A stretch of DNA of 64,000 nucleotides, from positions 1 to 64,000 of the forward strand of contig JADJZU010000046.1 in NCBI GenBank assembly GCA_016715625.1, read 5' to 3'. This document shows positions 9,822-18,494 of this stretch, piece by piece. The notes beneath the pieces are model-generated. The model was not told where the DNA came from, did no database searches, and saw only the letters and a list, made by a program, of their open reading frames with translations. The translations under genes were made by a program, and so were the position numbers. Numbering within the stretch: position 1 is the stretch's first letter; each line of letters begins with the position of its first letter. This stretch comes from Bacteroidota bacterium. GTDB taxonomy: Bacteria > Bacteroidota > Bacteroidia > Chitinophagales > LD1.

Positions 9822-9964
9822 GAAGTATTGGCAGAAACCGGTGCCCGCCTGGCGTTCTGCGCTGCTGCGGGAGACGCCCGGTAGGATGAAGAATCATGCC
9901 TGCCTTACGCTGCTGTAACCATTTATTGGTCCCGCCACAAAGCCAACCATGGAGCCCAAACTCT

Positions 9965-11356
9965 TTAAAATTTTTGCCCTTCTGCTGAACGCCCGCCACC
10001 TTTACCACAAGCGGTTACAAACTGAAAACGCTTGTCAAGTGTTGACATATTGTTTTTTAAGTCTTGAAGTGAAATGTTCAAGGCATTCGGTATATGTGCT
10101 TGTTCGTATTCTTCTTTACTTCTTACATCAATGATTTGAATTTTTTGGTTCGATTGAAGTGCTTGTTTTACTTCGTCTACTTCCATGCATTCTTTGGTTA
10201 TTTTAATTTGTTCGGGCATTCGGAATTTGATAACGAGTGCAGATACAATGGTGATTCCCCCGATGAGTAAAATGGCATATTCCATACCGAATAAGTCGGC
10301 TGTAACTCCGGATATTAAGGCCCCTAAAGCATAACCTAAATCTCTCCAAAGTCTAAATGTGCCAATACTTTCTGCCCTTTGTTTTGGGCTTGTGGCTTGT
10401 GCAATGGTGGATAAGAAGGTTGGATAAACCAATGCTGTCCCCAGGCCTAAAATGGCTGAAACAGAAGCCAACACATAAAAATCTGTGCTGAAGGGAATCA
10501 GTAAAATGGCTAAACCTTGTAAAAGCATTCCCCAAAACAGCATTGCTTTTTTTGAGTAGCGGTCAGACATTTTACCTGTAAAAAGTTGACCGATACCCCA
10601 AACTGTTGGGTAAATAGCGGTGATTATTCCAATATTCCGGTTATCGAAGTTTAGTGAAAACAGAACGATAGGTAGTAGTCCCCAAATCATTCCGTCATTC
10701 AGGTTGTTTACAAGCCCCGCCTGTGTGACCGAACTCAAGGTTTTGTTTTTAAAAGTTGTTTCTAAAAACACATTGTCCAGTTGAGCGGTAGTGTCGGTGG
10801 CACTCTCTTTGTGCACAAAAACGCTGGTGTCCTTTACCCACAACGCTGTTAAAAGGAAACCAACAATGGAAATGAAAATGCCTATGTAAAAGGGATAAGG
10901 TGTAATGCCATAGCGGTTGGCAATATAACCTGTCAGAAAAGCAACAACCCCCACCGAAAAATAACCCGCAAACTCGTTTAAGCCCATTGCAAAGCCACGT
11001 TCTTTTTCGCCAACAAGGTCTATTTTCATTACCACTGTGCTGCTCCAGGTCAACCCCTGACTAAGGCCCAAAAGCACATTGGCAAAAATGACCCAACTCC
11101 AACTTGAAGCGTAGATAAGCATAAACGGAATGGGCATGGCCAGTAACCAACCTGCTAAGAGTAAATTTCTGCGTCCGAATTGGTTGGCAAGTCGTCCTGT
11201 ATAATAGTTGGCTATTGCTTTTGTTATACCAAATGCAGTAATGAAAGAAAGAATTGCGGTTTTGGAGGCCACCCCAAATTCCAATTCGGCAAATTGCGGA
11301 AAGATAGTCCGTTCCATGCCTATCATTCCCCCTACAAAAGCATTTACGATTACCAA
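9965..11356 (-). CDS. major facilitator superfamily transporter fused to a rhodanese domain, frameshifted at both ends
   Basis: About 12 transmembrane helices of an MFS permease (residues 1-375), with the loop RLANQFGRRN after helix 2, are followed by a rhodanese domain: IQIIDVRSKEEYEQAHIPNA and the cysteine loop TACGKGGGRS. The substrate is unknown; the rhodanese loop suggests sulfur or oxyanion handling. The real gene is larger. Upstream, ATG at 11409 (MTDK) would join after one missing base near 11396-11400; the TTG at 11356 is only where the intact frame begins. Downstream, rhodanese sequence (ILKSLGSMVGFVAG, then TNKWLQQ) continues to about 9890 in other frames after base losses near 9971 and 9940. 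Confidence 0.75.
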   Translation of the reverse strand: MVIVNAFVGGMIGMERTIFPQFAELEFGVASKTAILSFITAFGITKAIANYYTGRLANQFGRRNLLLAGWLLAMPIPFMLIYASSWSWVIFANVLLGLSQGLTWSSTVVMKIDLVGEKERGFAMGLNEFAGYFSVGVVAFLTGYIANRYGITPYPFYIGIFISIVGFLLTALWVKDTSVFVHKESATDTTAQLDNVFLETTFKNKTLSSVTQAGLVNNLNDGMIWGLLPIVLFSLNFDNRNIGIITAIYPTVWGIGQLFTGKMSDRYSKKAMLFWGMLLQGLAILLIPFSTDFYVLASVSAILGLGTALVYPTFLSTIAQATSPKQRAESIGTFRLWRDLGYALGALISGVTADLFGMEYAILLIGGITIVSALVIKFRMPEQIKITKECMEVDEVKQALQSNQKIQIIDVRSKEEYEQAHIPNALNISLQDLKNNMSTLDKRFQFVTACGKGGGRSAEGQKF

Positions 11357-11557
11357 AATGGTAAACTGCTTCCAATTTTCTTTAAGTCCGAGTTTTACTT
11401 ATCTGTCATTGTTTTTTTTGGGGCAAATGTCTGTTTAACTGGCTGTATGGTTTGTAACAAATGTCCCTTTGTTACGGTAACGCCCAAGCTTGCCTCCATC
11501 CCAAATATACCCCAACCCTTTTAACCCAAAAGTGGCTTTGGCCACATCCTCCCTATG

Positions 11558-11932
11558 CTACCTCCGCTGCGCCATCGCATACTTCAGGGTATCCACTTCG
11601 GTTTGCAGCAGGACGAGTTGGTGGCGCTGTTCCTCCACGGTGTGCTCGGCCCGCTGCCGGGCGGCCACTTCGGCATCGTAGGCACTTTTAGGATATTGGG
11701 GCTCTTCTTCGGGATACAGGTAATCGCTCAACTTTACGTTCAGGGCCTGGCTCACGACCAGCATTTCGAGGTTGCTCCAGTTTTTTTTGAGCAGCAGCTT
11801 ATCCACGGAGGTGCGCGACCAGCCGGTCAACTTGCACAATTGGTTGCGGTCTTTTTGCTGCGTGTGCAGCAGCTGCAGCACGATTTTGCCCATGTGGGGC
11901 AGGGTTTTCAGGAGGGGGTGTTTACGATGCAT
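11558..11932 (-). CDS. small HTH protein with C-terminal coiled coil
   Basis: The 124-aa protein starts with a helix-turn-helix-like region (KDRNQLCKLTGWSRTSVDKL, residues about 27-46), then LNVKLSDYLYPEE, a layout seen in XRE-type regulators of Bacteroidota. A charged helix rich in E, Q and R (residues 80-120) looks like a coiled coil for dimerisation. The family is not named and its target is unknown. It is divergent from the secreted-protein gene at 12628, with the 21-bp array between them. Confidence 0.6.
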   Translation of the reverse strand: MHRKHPLLKTLPHMGKIVLQLLHTQQKDRNQLCKLTGWSRTSVDKLLLKKNWSNLEMLVVSQALNVKLSDYLYPEEEPQYPKSAYDAEVAARQRAEHTVEEQRHQLVLLQTEVDTLKYAMAQRR

Positions 11933-12191
11933 AAGGGGGATATGGTTTTATGGAACGTATAGATGGGTTTGCGTCATAGGCAATGTTGGTGGTGTAACCC
12001 CAAAGGAGCTTTGCAAGGCTCCTGCTGTGCATATAGCTGACTAAAAATAGGGCTGCAAAACATTTTCTGCAAATTTTATCGCTCAAAAAATCAATTGCCT
12101 TACACAAAAATGGATTGCAGCAGGTAAAACACCCTTTGAACCGAGCTAAATGTCCATTGCGTTATACAAACACCCTGTTGCAACTTCCTTA

Positions 12192-12410
12192 TTAGCAGTA
12201 GCTACAGCCACATTAGCGGAAACTACAGCCGTATTAGCGGAAGCTACAGCCACATTAGCAGTAGCTACAGCCGTATTAGCGGAAACAACTTCCCAATTAG
12301 CGGATGCTACGTCCAAATTAGCGGAAGCTACTGCCGTATTAGCAGTAGCTACTGCTTCATTAGCGGATGCGACTGCTTCAATAGCGGATGTGACTTCTTC
12401 AATAGCAGTA
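12192..12410. repeat. intergenic tandem array, 21-bp unit, 10 copies plus a partial
   Basis: Ten abutting 21-bp units begin at 12192, 12213, 12234 and every 21 bases to 12381, with a partial unit from 12402. Most begin TTAGCGG or TTAGCAG. Each unit holds the core TAGC-N4-GCTA (loops AGTA, GGAA, GGAT), a small stem-loop; where one arm reads ACTA the minus-strand RNA can still pair by a G-U wobble. Because 21 is a multiple of three, an open frame (12150-12500, heptads such as LAEATAV) runs through it. I treat that as a by-product, though a repetitive small protein cannot be excluded. Related arrays lie at 37801 and 48409. Confidence 0.85.
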
Positions 12411-12591
12411 AATGGTAGTGCAGACCCTGCCGAATGGCGTTCAGTGTCTATACAGCACTACACAGCTGTCATTTTTTTTCGGGCAATTAGACTTTTGTAG
12501 CCATCCGTTAAAATAACTCCGCAGCAGACACATGCGGCCGGGTACCGGAAGCATGCCAGTTCCTGCCAATAGCTTTTTTGCGACAATGCCT

Positions 12592-12599
12592 TACATTTG
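12592..12599 (+). promoter_or_regulatory. candidate -7 box upstream of the 12628 gene
   Basis: TACATTTG fits TAnnTTTG and lies 28 bases before the ATG at 12628. No matching -33 box was seen at the expected distance. Confidence 0.4.
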
Positions 12600-12627
12600 G
12601 GCATTGTTCAACCCAAAAACCCTTCGT

Positions 12628-13785
12628 ATGAAAAAACAATTACACTATGCCTTTCTTTTATCGGCCTTGCTGATGGGCTCCATGCCATGGGCCCATGCAC
12701 AGAGCGGCTATTTTGGAAACTTTCTTCGCCACCAGGTATTCGACTCCACCAACTTCAACAACTTCACCATTGTGGATGATGCCGCCCTCAATGGCGACCC
12801 GAACAAAAACATTCTGATTACTCCCTTCGCCTTCCTGACCTTACCCGGCTACCAGGAAAACTACCCTACGGGCCTTTACTATGCATCGGGCAAATGGGCC
12901 ATCTACCGCGAAGACAATGTAGATTCCATCATTTACCCCTATGCCGGCTACAATCTGGTGAACCCCACCACCAACGGCTCGGCCTTTAAGCACACCGCCA
13001 GTGCCGGAAACACGGTGGGCAATGTGACTTACATCGACCATCCTTCCACCAACGCTAAACCCAATGCGCTGGTGTTTATCACGCATAACTGGGGCAGTGT
13101 GGGTGGCGTGTATAACAACCACCCCACGGGCGTGTATTACAGCAATGCAGAGTCTAAATGGGGAATTTTTAACGAAGACCTGTTCCCCTTTCCGGCCGGT
13201 GCGGTGTATAATGTGTTTGTGCCCGATTCGGGCAGCCCCAATGCCTTTGTGCATACGGTGAGCAGTGTGTCGGCCTTGCCCTCTACGTTTTTAAACAATC
13301 CTGTTACCGATGCCAATCCGGAAGCCGTGCTGATAGTAACGCACAACTACAACCCCGGAGGCCTTGGCGGCATGTACAACACCGTGCCGGTGGGGGTTGC
13401 CATCAAGAGCAGTGCCTATCCGCTCATCTACCACCTCGACCATTCCACTCCGTTTGATTCGGCCATGTCGTTTAATGTATTGATTGCCGATGATGTAAGC
13501 AGTGGCCTGCCCAACAGCGGAGAGGCTGCTTCAGGCTTAACGGTATATCCGAACCCTGCTGCCGCTGAATTAAGCATTCAATATGAAGTAAAGGAAGCGA
13601 GCCTGAGCTCACTCAAGCTATACGACCTGCAAGGCACCCTGGTGGAAACCATTCAGCAACAATGGCTGGCACCGGGCCGCTACACCGCCACCGCCAACCT
13701 GCACGCGCTGGCAGCCGGCAGCTACCTGTGCGTGCTGCAAAGCGGAGAGCAACTCAGCCGTAAAAAGATAGTGGTGGTGCATTGA
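12628..13785 (+). CDS. secreted protein with three similar domains and a T9SS sorting domain
   Basis: The protein has 385 aa. A signal peptide (MKKQLHYAFLLSALLMGSM...AHA) is followed by three related segments of about 85 aa. Each has a pattern like 'NPNALVFITHNWG...GVYNNHPTGVYY...KWGIFNED...AVYNVFV', resembling the DUF7452-type repeat. The C-terminal 80 residues, with LTVYPNPAAAELSIQY and a final basic-aromatic strand, form a type A T9SS sorting domain, so it is likely secreted or surface attached. Function unknown. The frame opens at 12532, but the ATG at 12628 directly precedes the signal peptide. Confidence 0.8.
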   Translation: MKKQLHYAFLLSALLMGSMPWAHAQSGYFGNFLRHQVFDSTNFNNFTIVDDAALNGDPNKNILITPFAFLTLPGYQENYPTGLYYASGKWAIYREDNVDSIIYPYAGYNLVNPTTNGSAFKHTASAGNTVGNVTYIDHPSTNAKPNALVFITHNWGSVGGVYNNHPTGVYYSNAESKWGIFNEDLFPFPAGAVYNVFVPDSGSPNAFVHTVSSVSALPSTFLNNPVTDANPEAVLIVTHNYNPGGLGGMYNTVPVGVAIKSSAYPLIYHLDHSTPFDSAMSFNVLIADDVSSGLPNSGEAASGLTVYPNPAAAELSIQYEVKEASLSSLKLYDLQGTLVETIQQQWLAPGRYTATANLHALAAGSYLCVLQSGEQLSRKKIVVVH

Positions 13786-13814
13786 TAAAAGCAAAGGATG
13801 ACCACATCCCATTA

Positions 13815-13854
13815 AACAAAAGAGCCTGACGAATTCGTCAGGCTCTTTTGTTTT
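13815..13854. terminator. bidirectional terminator
   Basis: A perfect 20-base dyad (AAACAAAAGAGCCTGACGAA and its complement) serves both the plus-strand secreted protein and the convergent minus-strand BNR-repeat gene, whose stop overlaps its edge. Confidence 0.88.
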
Positions 13855-16800
13855 AATACGGCTCCTTCTTTCCTTTCTTCTTCAGTGCTTCGCTCACTTT
13901 GGGGCGATAGGTTTTTTTGCGCTCTTCCACTTTGCTGCGGTTGGCGTTTACCTCGCGCTGCAGATTATTGAGCCCGTTGACCTGCGAGGTGGTGGGCTCG
14001 CCTTCGTAGAAATTAACGCCCCAGTAAATATCCGATACTTTATCGCGCAGGCGCTCTTCATCGGCAAACATCACCGCACGGCCGGTTTTCACCGGCACCA
14101 GCGTGGCGCGGATGGCTTCCAGGCTGTCGTAGTCTTCCTTCACCACAGCCGATTCGGCTGTGTCTTTTACAATCAGCGTTTGCTCGTGCAGCACCGAGTC
14201 CATTACCGTGGCCAGTTCTTCCTGCATGCGGAAGGTGCGCATCACGGCCTCGTGGTTGGCATCGCGCTGCTCTTTGGTAAAGGATGATTTGGGGTCGGGT
14301 ATCAGCACCAACGGACCCTCGGCACTTTGGCCGTTTACCGTTACCCGCACTTTATAGTTGCCTTCGCGCACCATAGGCCCCACGGTGCTGGCCCAGTCGG
14401 CCTTGCTGCCGCCCTCGGCCACGCGCGGAGGTTTTACGCGCATATCCCAATACACTTTGTTGATGCCCTTGCGCTTGGTGCCCGGCAGGTCTACCAGCAG
14501 GTTTCCTTTGTCGTCCAATACTTCCACCTTCACGCTGCCGCTGTTCACGCGGTTTTTGAGGTAATAGAGAATCTGCGCCTGCTCGTTGCTGTTGGGTCCC
14601 ACAAAACTGCCGGCATCGGGCCAGGCACCTCCGTAGTGACCGTTGGTAACAGGATTGGGCCGGGCAGGTATCACCGCCAGTTCGCTATTGAGCAAGGCCT
14701 GATTGATTTTGCGCAAAGGCGAAATATCATCTACGATTAAGATGCCCCGCCCGTGGGTGGCCAGCACCAGGTCGTTGGTTTTGGGTTCAATAACGATGTC
14801 GCGCACCAGGCAATACTCCGGTATGCGGGCCTTCATCTGCACCCAGTTGTTGCCTCCGTCAATGCTTACATACAAACCATGCTCGGTGCCCAGGAAGAGC
14901 AAATCTTTGCTCACCAGGTCTTCTTTTATTTTGTGGGCATAGCCTTTGAACACCGGTGCTGAAATCCGGGTCCAGGTTTTGCCCATATCACGGCTCACGG
15001 CTACATAGGTTTTCATATCGCCATACATGTGATTGTCAAAGGTGGCATACACCACTTTTTTATCGAAGCGCGAAGGCTCTATGCTGCTCACCCACGTTTG
15101 TGCCGGTATGCCACAGAGCTTGTAATTAGCCGCGGTGTTGGTCCAGGTTTTTCCGCCATCGAGGGTGTATTGCAGATTGCCGTCATCGGTGCCCACCCAA
15201 ATCATATTGGCATCCAGCGGGCTTTCGGCCAGGGTAAAAATCACGCAGTGGTTTTCTGCACTGGTGTTGTCGGCTGTAAGGCCACCGCTCTCCTCCTGCT
15301 TTAGTTTATTGGGGTCGTTGGTGGTCAGGTCGGGCGATATTTTATCCCAGGTGAGTCCGCGGTTGTCGCTCTTATACAAAAACTGCGAAGCCATGTAGAG
15401 GCGCTTTTTATTGTTGGCGCTGCGCACAATGGGGGTGTTCCAATGAAAGCGCAGTTTGGGTTCTCCCTCTCCGGCCTTGGGTTGTATATCCTGCCATTGA
15501 TTGGTTTTGGTATTGATGCGCGAAGCGTGCCCGCCCTGATACTCGCAATACACAATGTTGTGGTCTTCGGCATCGGGCTGTACCCAGAAGCCATCGCCTC
15601 CAAAGATGTTCACCCAGTCGCCATTCTTAATGCCACCGGCATTTTGCGAAGGCGCGCGCCAGCTGCCATTGTCCTGCAAGCCTCCATATACCCAATAGGG
15701 CTCCTGCTCATCTACCTGCACATGATAAAACTGCGACACCGGCATGTTGTTCAAAAAAATCCAGTTGTTGCCGCGGTCCACACTCATGTATACTCCGCCA
15801 TCGGTGCCTACATACATGTGCGAGGTGTTTTTGGGATTTATCCAAAGGGCATGCATATCGCTGTGCACCCATCCGCTGCTGTTTTGGGCACGCACCCAGC
15901 TGAGTCCCCCGTCTTCGCTATACGAAAACTCGAAAGCCGGACGATACACGCGCTTTTCATCCAGAGGGTCTACCTGTAAGGTGCTGAAATAAAACGGACG
16001 CGCACACACATTGTCATCTGCCCCTTGTTCCTTCCAGGTTTCTCCGCCATCGGTAGACAAGAACAGACTGGTGCGCTTACTTTCTACAATAGCCACAATA
16101 TTGCTGGGAGCCGAAGGAGCCACAGCCAATGCAGCACGGCCTATATCGCCATCGGGCAATCCCTTGTGAATTTTCTTCCAGGTCTGTCCACCATCGGTCG
16201 ACTTCATAATAGCCGATGCCGGCCCGCCCGATGCAAAGGCATAAGGCTTTCTGCGCACCTGCCACAGTGAAGCATAAAGCGTGTTGGGGTTTTTCATGTC
16301 CATCACCACATCGGCACAGCCGGTGCTGTCGTTGGTGTATAATATTTTGTTCCAGCTCTTGCCGCCATCGGTGGTTTTATACAAACCCCGCTCGCTGGAG
16401 TTGCTCCACAATTTGCCGGGCACCGACACATACAAGGTATTAGGGTCGTTGGGGTGAATAATAATCTTGCTGATGTGCTCGCTTTCGGGCAGGCCCATAA
16501 ACACCCAGTTCTCTCCGCCATCGGTGGTTTTATAAATACCATTTCCCACCGACACAGTGTTGCGCATATTGCTTTCACCGGTGCCTACCCACACCACATC
16601 GGCATTGGTTTGGTCAATGGCCACGGCACCAATGCTCTGGCAATGTTTATCAAAAACGGGTTTAAACTGCGAGCCGCCATTTGTGGTTTTCCATACGCCT
16701 CCACCGGCTGTGCCCACATACAAAATACGCGGGTCGGCATTGTAACCGTCTATAGCGGTGATGCGTCCGCCCATCACAGCCGGGCCTATGTGGCGCGCTT

Positions 16801-16930
16801 CCATTTTGCCAAGCGCTGCCGAAGACAGGGCCTGTGCAGCGGGTGGCACCGGAGCAGTTTTGCTTTTTGTTTTTTGACTGTATACACTGAGCGACAACAG
16901 CAGTGCGAGTAGAAATAGGATATTTTTCAT
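13853..16930 (-). CDS. large secreted BNR/sortilin-like beta-propeller protein
   Basis: The 1025-aa protein has a signal peptide (MKNILFLLALLLSLSVYS) and many Asp-box (BNR) motifs of the type S/T-x-D-G-G-x-x-W, for example TTDGGENW, TTDGGKSW, STDGGETW and SIDGGNNW. These fold as one or two large beta-propellers like those of VPS10/sortilin and xyloglucanase-type glycoside hydrolases. The last 250 residues hold a beta-sandwich and a charged helix ending in KKKGKKEPY. No T9SS tail is seen. Such proteins are often labelled 'glycosyl hydrolase', but I see no proof of catalysis. The frame opens at 16960; the ATG at 16930 precedes the signal peptide. Confidence 0.8.
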   Translation of the reverse strand: MKNILFLLALLLSLSVYSQKTKSKTAPVPPAAQALSSAALGKMEARHIGPAVMGGRITAIDGYNADPRILYVGTAGGGVWKTTNGGSQFKPVFDKHCQSIGAVAIDQTNADVVWVGTGESNMRNTVSVGNGIYKTTDGGENWVFMGLPESEHISKIIIHPNDPNTLYVSVPGKLWSNSSERGLYKTTDGGKSWNKILYTNDSTGCADVVMDMKNPNTLYASLWQVRRKPYAFASGGPASAIMKSTDGGQTWKKIHKGLPDGDIGRAALAVAPSAPSNIVAIVESKRTSLFLSTDGGETWKEQGADDNVCARPFYFSTLQVDPLDEKRVYRPAFEFSYSEDGGLSWVRAQNSSGWVHSDMHALWINPKNTSHMYVGTDGGVYMSVDRGNNWIFLNNMPVSQFYHVQVDEQEPYWVYGGLQDNGSWRAPSQNAGGIKNGDWVNIFGGDGFWVQPDAEDHNIVYCEYQGGHASRINTKTNQWQDIQPKAGEGEPKLRFHWNTPIVRSANNKKRLYMASQFLYKSDNRGLTWDKISPDLTTNDPNKLKQEESGGLTADNTSAENHCVIFTLAESPLDANMIWVGTDDGNLQYTLDGGKTWTNTAANYKLCGIPAQTWVSSIEPSRFDKKVVYATFDNHMYGDMKTYVAVSRDMGKTWTRISAPVFKGYAHKIKEDLVSKDLLFLGTEHGLYVSIDGGNNWVQMKARIPEYCLVRDIVIEPKTNDLVLATHGRGILIVDDISPLRKINQALLNSELAVIPARPNPVTNGHYGGAWPDAGSFVGPNSNEQAQILYYLKNRVNSGSVKVEVLDDKGNLLVDLPGTKRKGINKVYWDMRVKPPRVAEGGSKADWASTVGPMVREGNYKVRVTVNGQSAEGPLVLIPDPKSSFTKEQRDANHEAVMRTFRMQEELATVMDSVLHEQTLIVKDTAESAVVKEDYDSLEAIRATLVPVKTGRAVMFADEERLRDKVSDIYWGVNFYEGEPTTSQVNGLNNLQREVNANRSKVEERKKTYRPKVSEALKKKGKKEPY

Positions 16931-16972
16931 AATGCGATGATTGGAGTTTCTGCTATTCAACTTAGCAAAAAT

Positions 16973-17707
16973 TTAATTGGCTTTGGGTTTATCAAAAATC
17001 TTAGCGTCTACCGGTGCGTTCACTTCCACTTTGGTAAAATTGACCGGGCCGCCCTGTTCGTTGCCATCTTCGTTTACCGATTGGGTGCTGTGTGGCAGCA
17101 CCACGCCAAAGTCGGTTTTCTTAAAATCGGAATAGAGCGTATAGCTTTTTACCTCTTTATCTTTCAGCTTCATCCGCTTCACCGTCTTGAGCACAAAATA
17201 GGTTTGCGCATCAATGAAGTAGTACACCATGTCACCTTGCCCGGTGGTGAGGCGCAGCTTAAACACATCGGTGCCTTCCAGATCATCGGTGCCCAGATAT
17301 TCCACGGTGTAGCCTTTCTGTGTGTAGTTAAACAAAAGCCCCTGCGGGTCGGCATCCAGTTTGGTTTCGCGAATGTCCTGCGCACTCAGCGGGTCGGCCT
17401 CGCGCTTGCCGCCAAACGGATTATAGCTCCAGCCGCTATCGGCCCGGAGTGCTGTTTTGTTGGTCATGCCCTGCCAGGTAAAATCGCTGTAGTAGCCCTG
17501 GAAGGGCTGCGCCACCAGCAGGCTGCTCACGGGCGGCAACATGCCGGGGCCCATTACATAGTTACCGGTATACTTCACCGACTGCACCTTGCTCCACTTA
17601 TCGGCCCCGCCTGTGGCGGCCACGTGCTTGTTTACAATCTCATCGGCTGTCTGTGCCTGTGCCAGGCAAAAGGCCAGCAGCAGCACCAGCCCAAAAATGT
17701 GTTTCAT
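16973..17707 (-). CDS. LolA/outer-membrane lipoprotein-sorting-like periplasmic protein
   Basis: The 244-aa protein has a signal peptide (MKHIFGLVLLLAFCLAQAQ), then TADEIVNKHVAATGGADKW, the usual opening of LolA-like proteins of Bacteroidota. Beta strands form a half-barrel that in the family binds lipid or lipoprotein acyl chains (VYYFIDAQTYFVLKTVKRMK). Whether this one carries lipoproteins is unknown. It lies 42 bases upstream of the BNR-repeat gene on the same strand, probably in one transcript. Confidence 0.7.
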   Translation of the reverse strand: MKHIFGLVLLLAFCLAQAQTADEIVNKHVAATGGADKWSKVQSVKYTGNYVMGPGMLPPVSSLLVAQPFQGYYSDFTWQGMTNKTALRADSGWSYNPFGGKREADPLSAQDIRETKLDADPQGLLFNYTQKGYTVEYLGTDDLEGTDVFKLRLTTGQGDMVYYFIDAQTYFVLKTVKRMKLKDKEVKSYTLYSDFKKTDFGVVLPHSTQSVNEDGNEQGGPVNFTKVEVNAPVDAKIFDKPKAN

Positions 17708-17824
17708 AAAAACAGAATTAAGCAACCAAAGTAAAAATGTTTTGAAAGCCAGCGAGCCGCTGTGCGATGGGGTAAAAACTTGTTAAGCCGGGCGCGGCTT
17801 CCTGCACCAAATCATTCATCCTGC

Positions 17825-17832
17825 TATTTTTG
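17825..17832 (+). promoter_or_regulatory. -7 box upstream of the DUF1573 gene
   Basis: TATTTTTG fits TAnnTTTG and ends 22 bases before the ATG at 17855. No good -33 box is seen. Confidence 0.4.
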
Positions 17833-17854
17833 ATTCACTAAAAAAATATCACTG

Positions 17855-18399
17855 ATGAAAAAAGTATCTGTTCTTTTTATTGCGCTACTGAGTGTAAGTA
17901 TGCTGAATGCGCAGATCAAGGCCGCAAAACCGGCGCCAAAGAAAGCACCGAACACCACGACCACGATGGCCACGACCATAGCAGCCACACCGCCAACCCT
18001 GAAGCGGCTCCTGCTCCGGTGAACCCCAATGCTCCGAAAATTAAATTTCAGGAAGAAGTGTACAACTTTAAAGAAGTGCCCGAAGGACCACAGGTAACCC
18101 ACGAATTTGCATTTACCAACACCGGCAAAGAGCCGCTGATATTAACCAACGTGCGCGCGAGCTGCGGCTGCACTACCCCGAGCTGGCCCAAAGAACCCAT
18201 CCTGCCCGGCAAAGACGGTAAAATTCTGGTAACTTATAACACGCAGGGCCGTCCCGGTGCTTTTACCAAAACCATCACCATTAACTCAAATGCCGATGAA
18301 GCCAATAAGGTTATCACCATTAAAGGAGATGTGATAAAGGAAGACCCCAACAAGAGCGTGCCCATGGAACAACCCAGCATGCTGGCTCCTAAAAACTAA
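17855..18399 (+). CDS. DUF1573 secreted protein with His-rich linker, frameshifted
   Basis: A signal peptide (MKKVSVLFIALLSVSMLNAQ) lies in one frame and the DUF1573 domain in another. Adding one A near 17951-17953 joins them into 181 aa. The joined reading has a histidine/aspartate-rich linker (HHDHDGHDHSSH) at about residues 34-45, which could bind metal. DUF1573 is an Ig-like domain with VRASCGCTTPSWPKEPILPG. Its role is unproven; it is common in Bacteroidota envelopes. A terminator follows at 18425. Without the repair only a GTG start at 18019 with no signal peptide would be available, which is less likely. Confidence 0.8.
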
Positions 18400-18424
18400 A
18401 ACAAAGGCATTGTCCTTTTCAATC

Positions 18425-18452
18425 AAAACTCCGTGCACCCGCACGGAGTTTT
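18425..18452 (+). terminator. rho-independent terminator
   Basis: Arms AAAACTCCGTGC / GCACGGAGTTTT around ACCC, followed by more Ts, 26 bases after the DUF1573 stop. Confidence 0.85.
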
Positions 18453-18494
18453 TTTATTTCATTCGCCCCGCTAAAAGCAACATAAAATAAACGT

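Noticed and set aside
12150..12500. A 116-aa open frame with heptad repeats through the 21-bp array
   Set aside because: A period divisible by three keeps frames open by chance, and related arrays are open on both strands. No signal peptide or family was seen, so it is not called as a gene.
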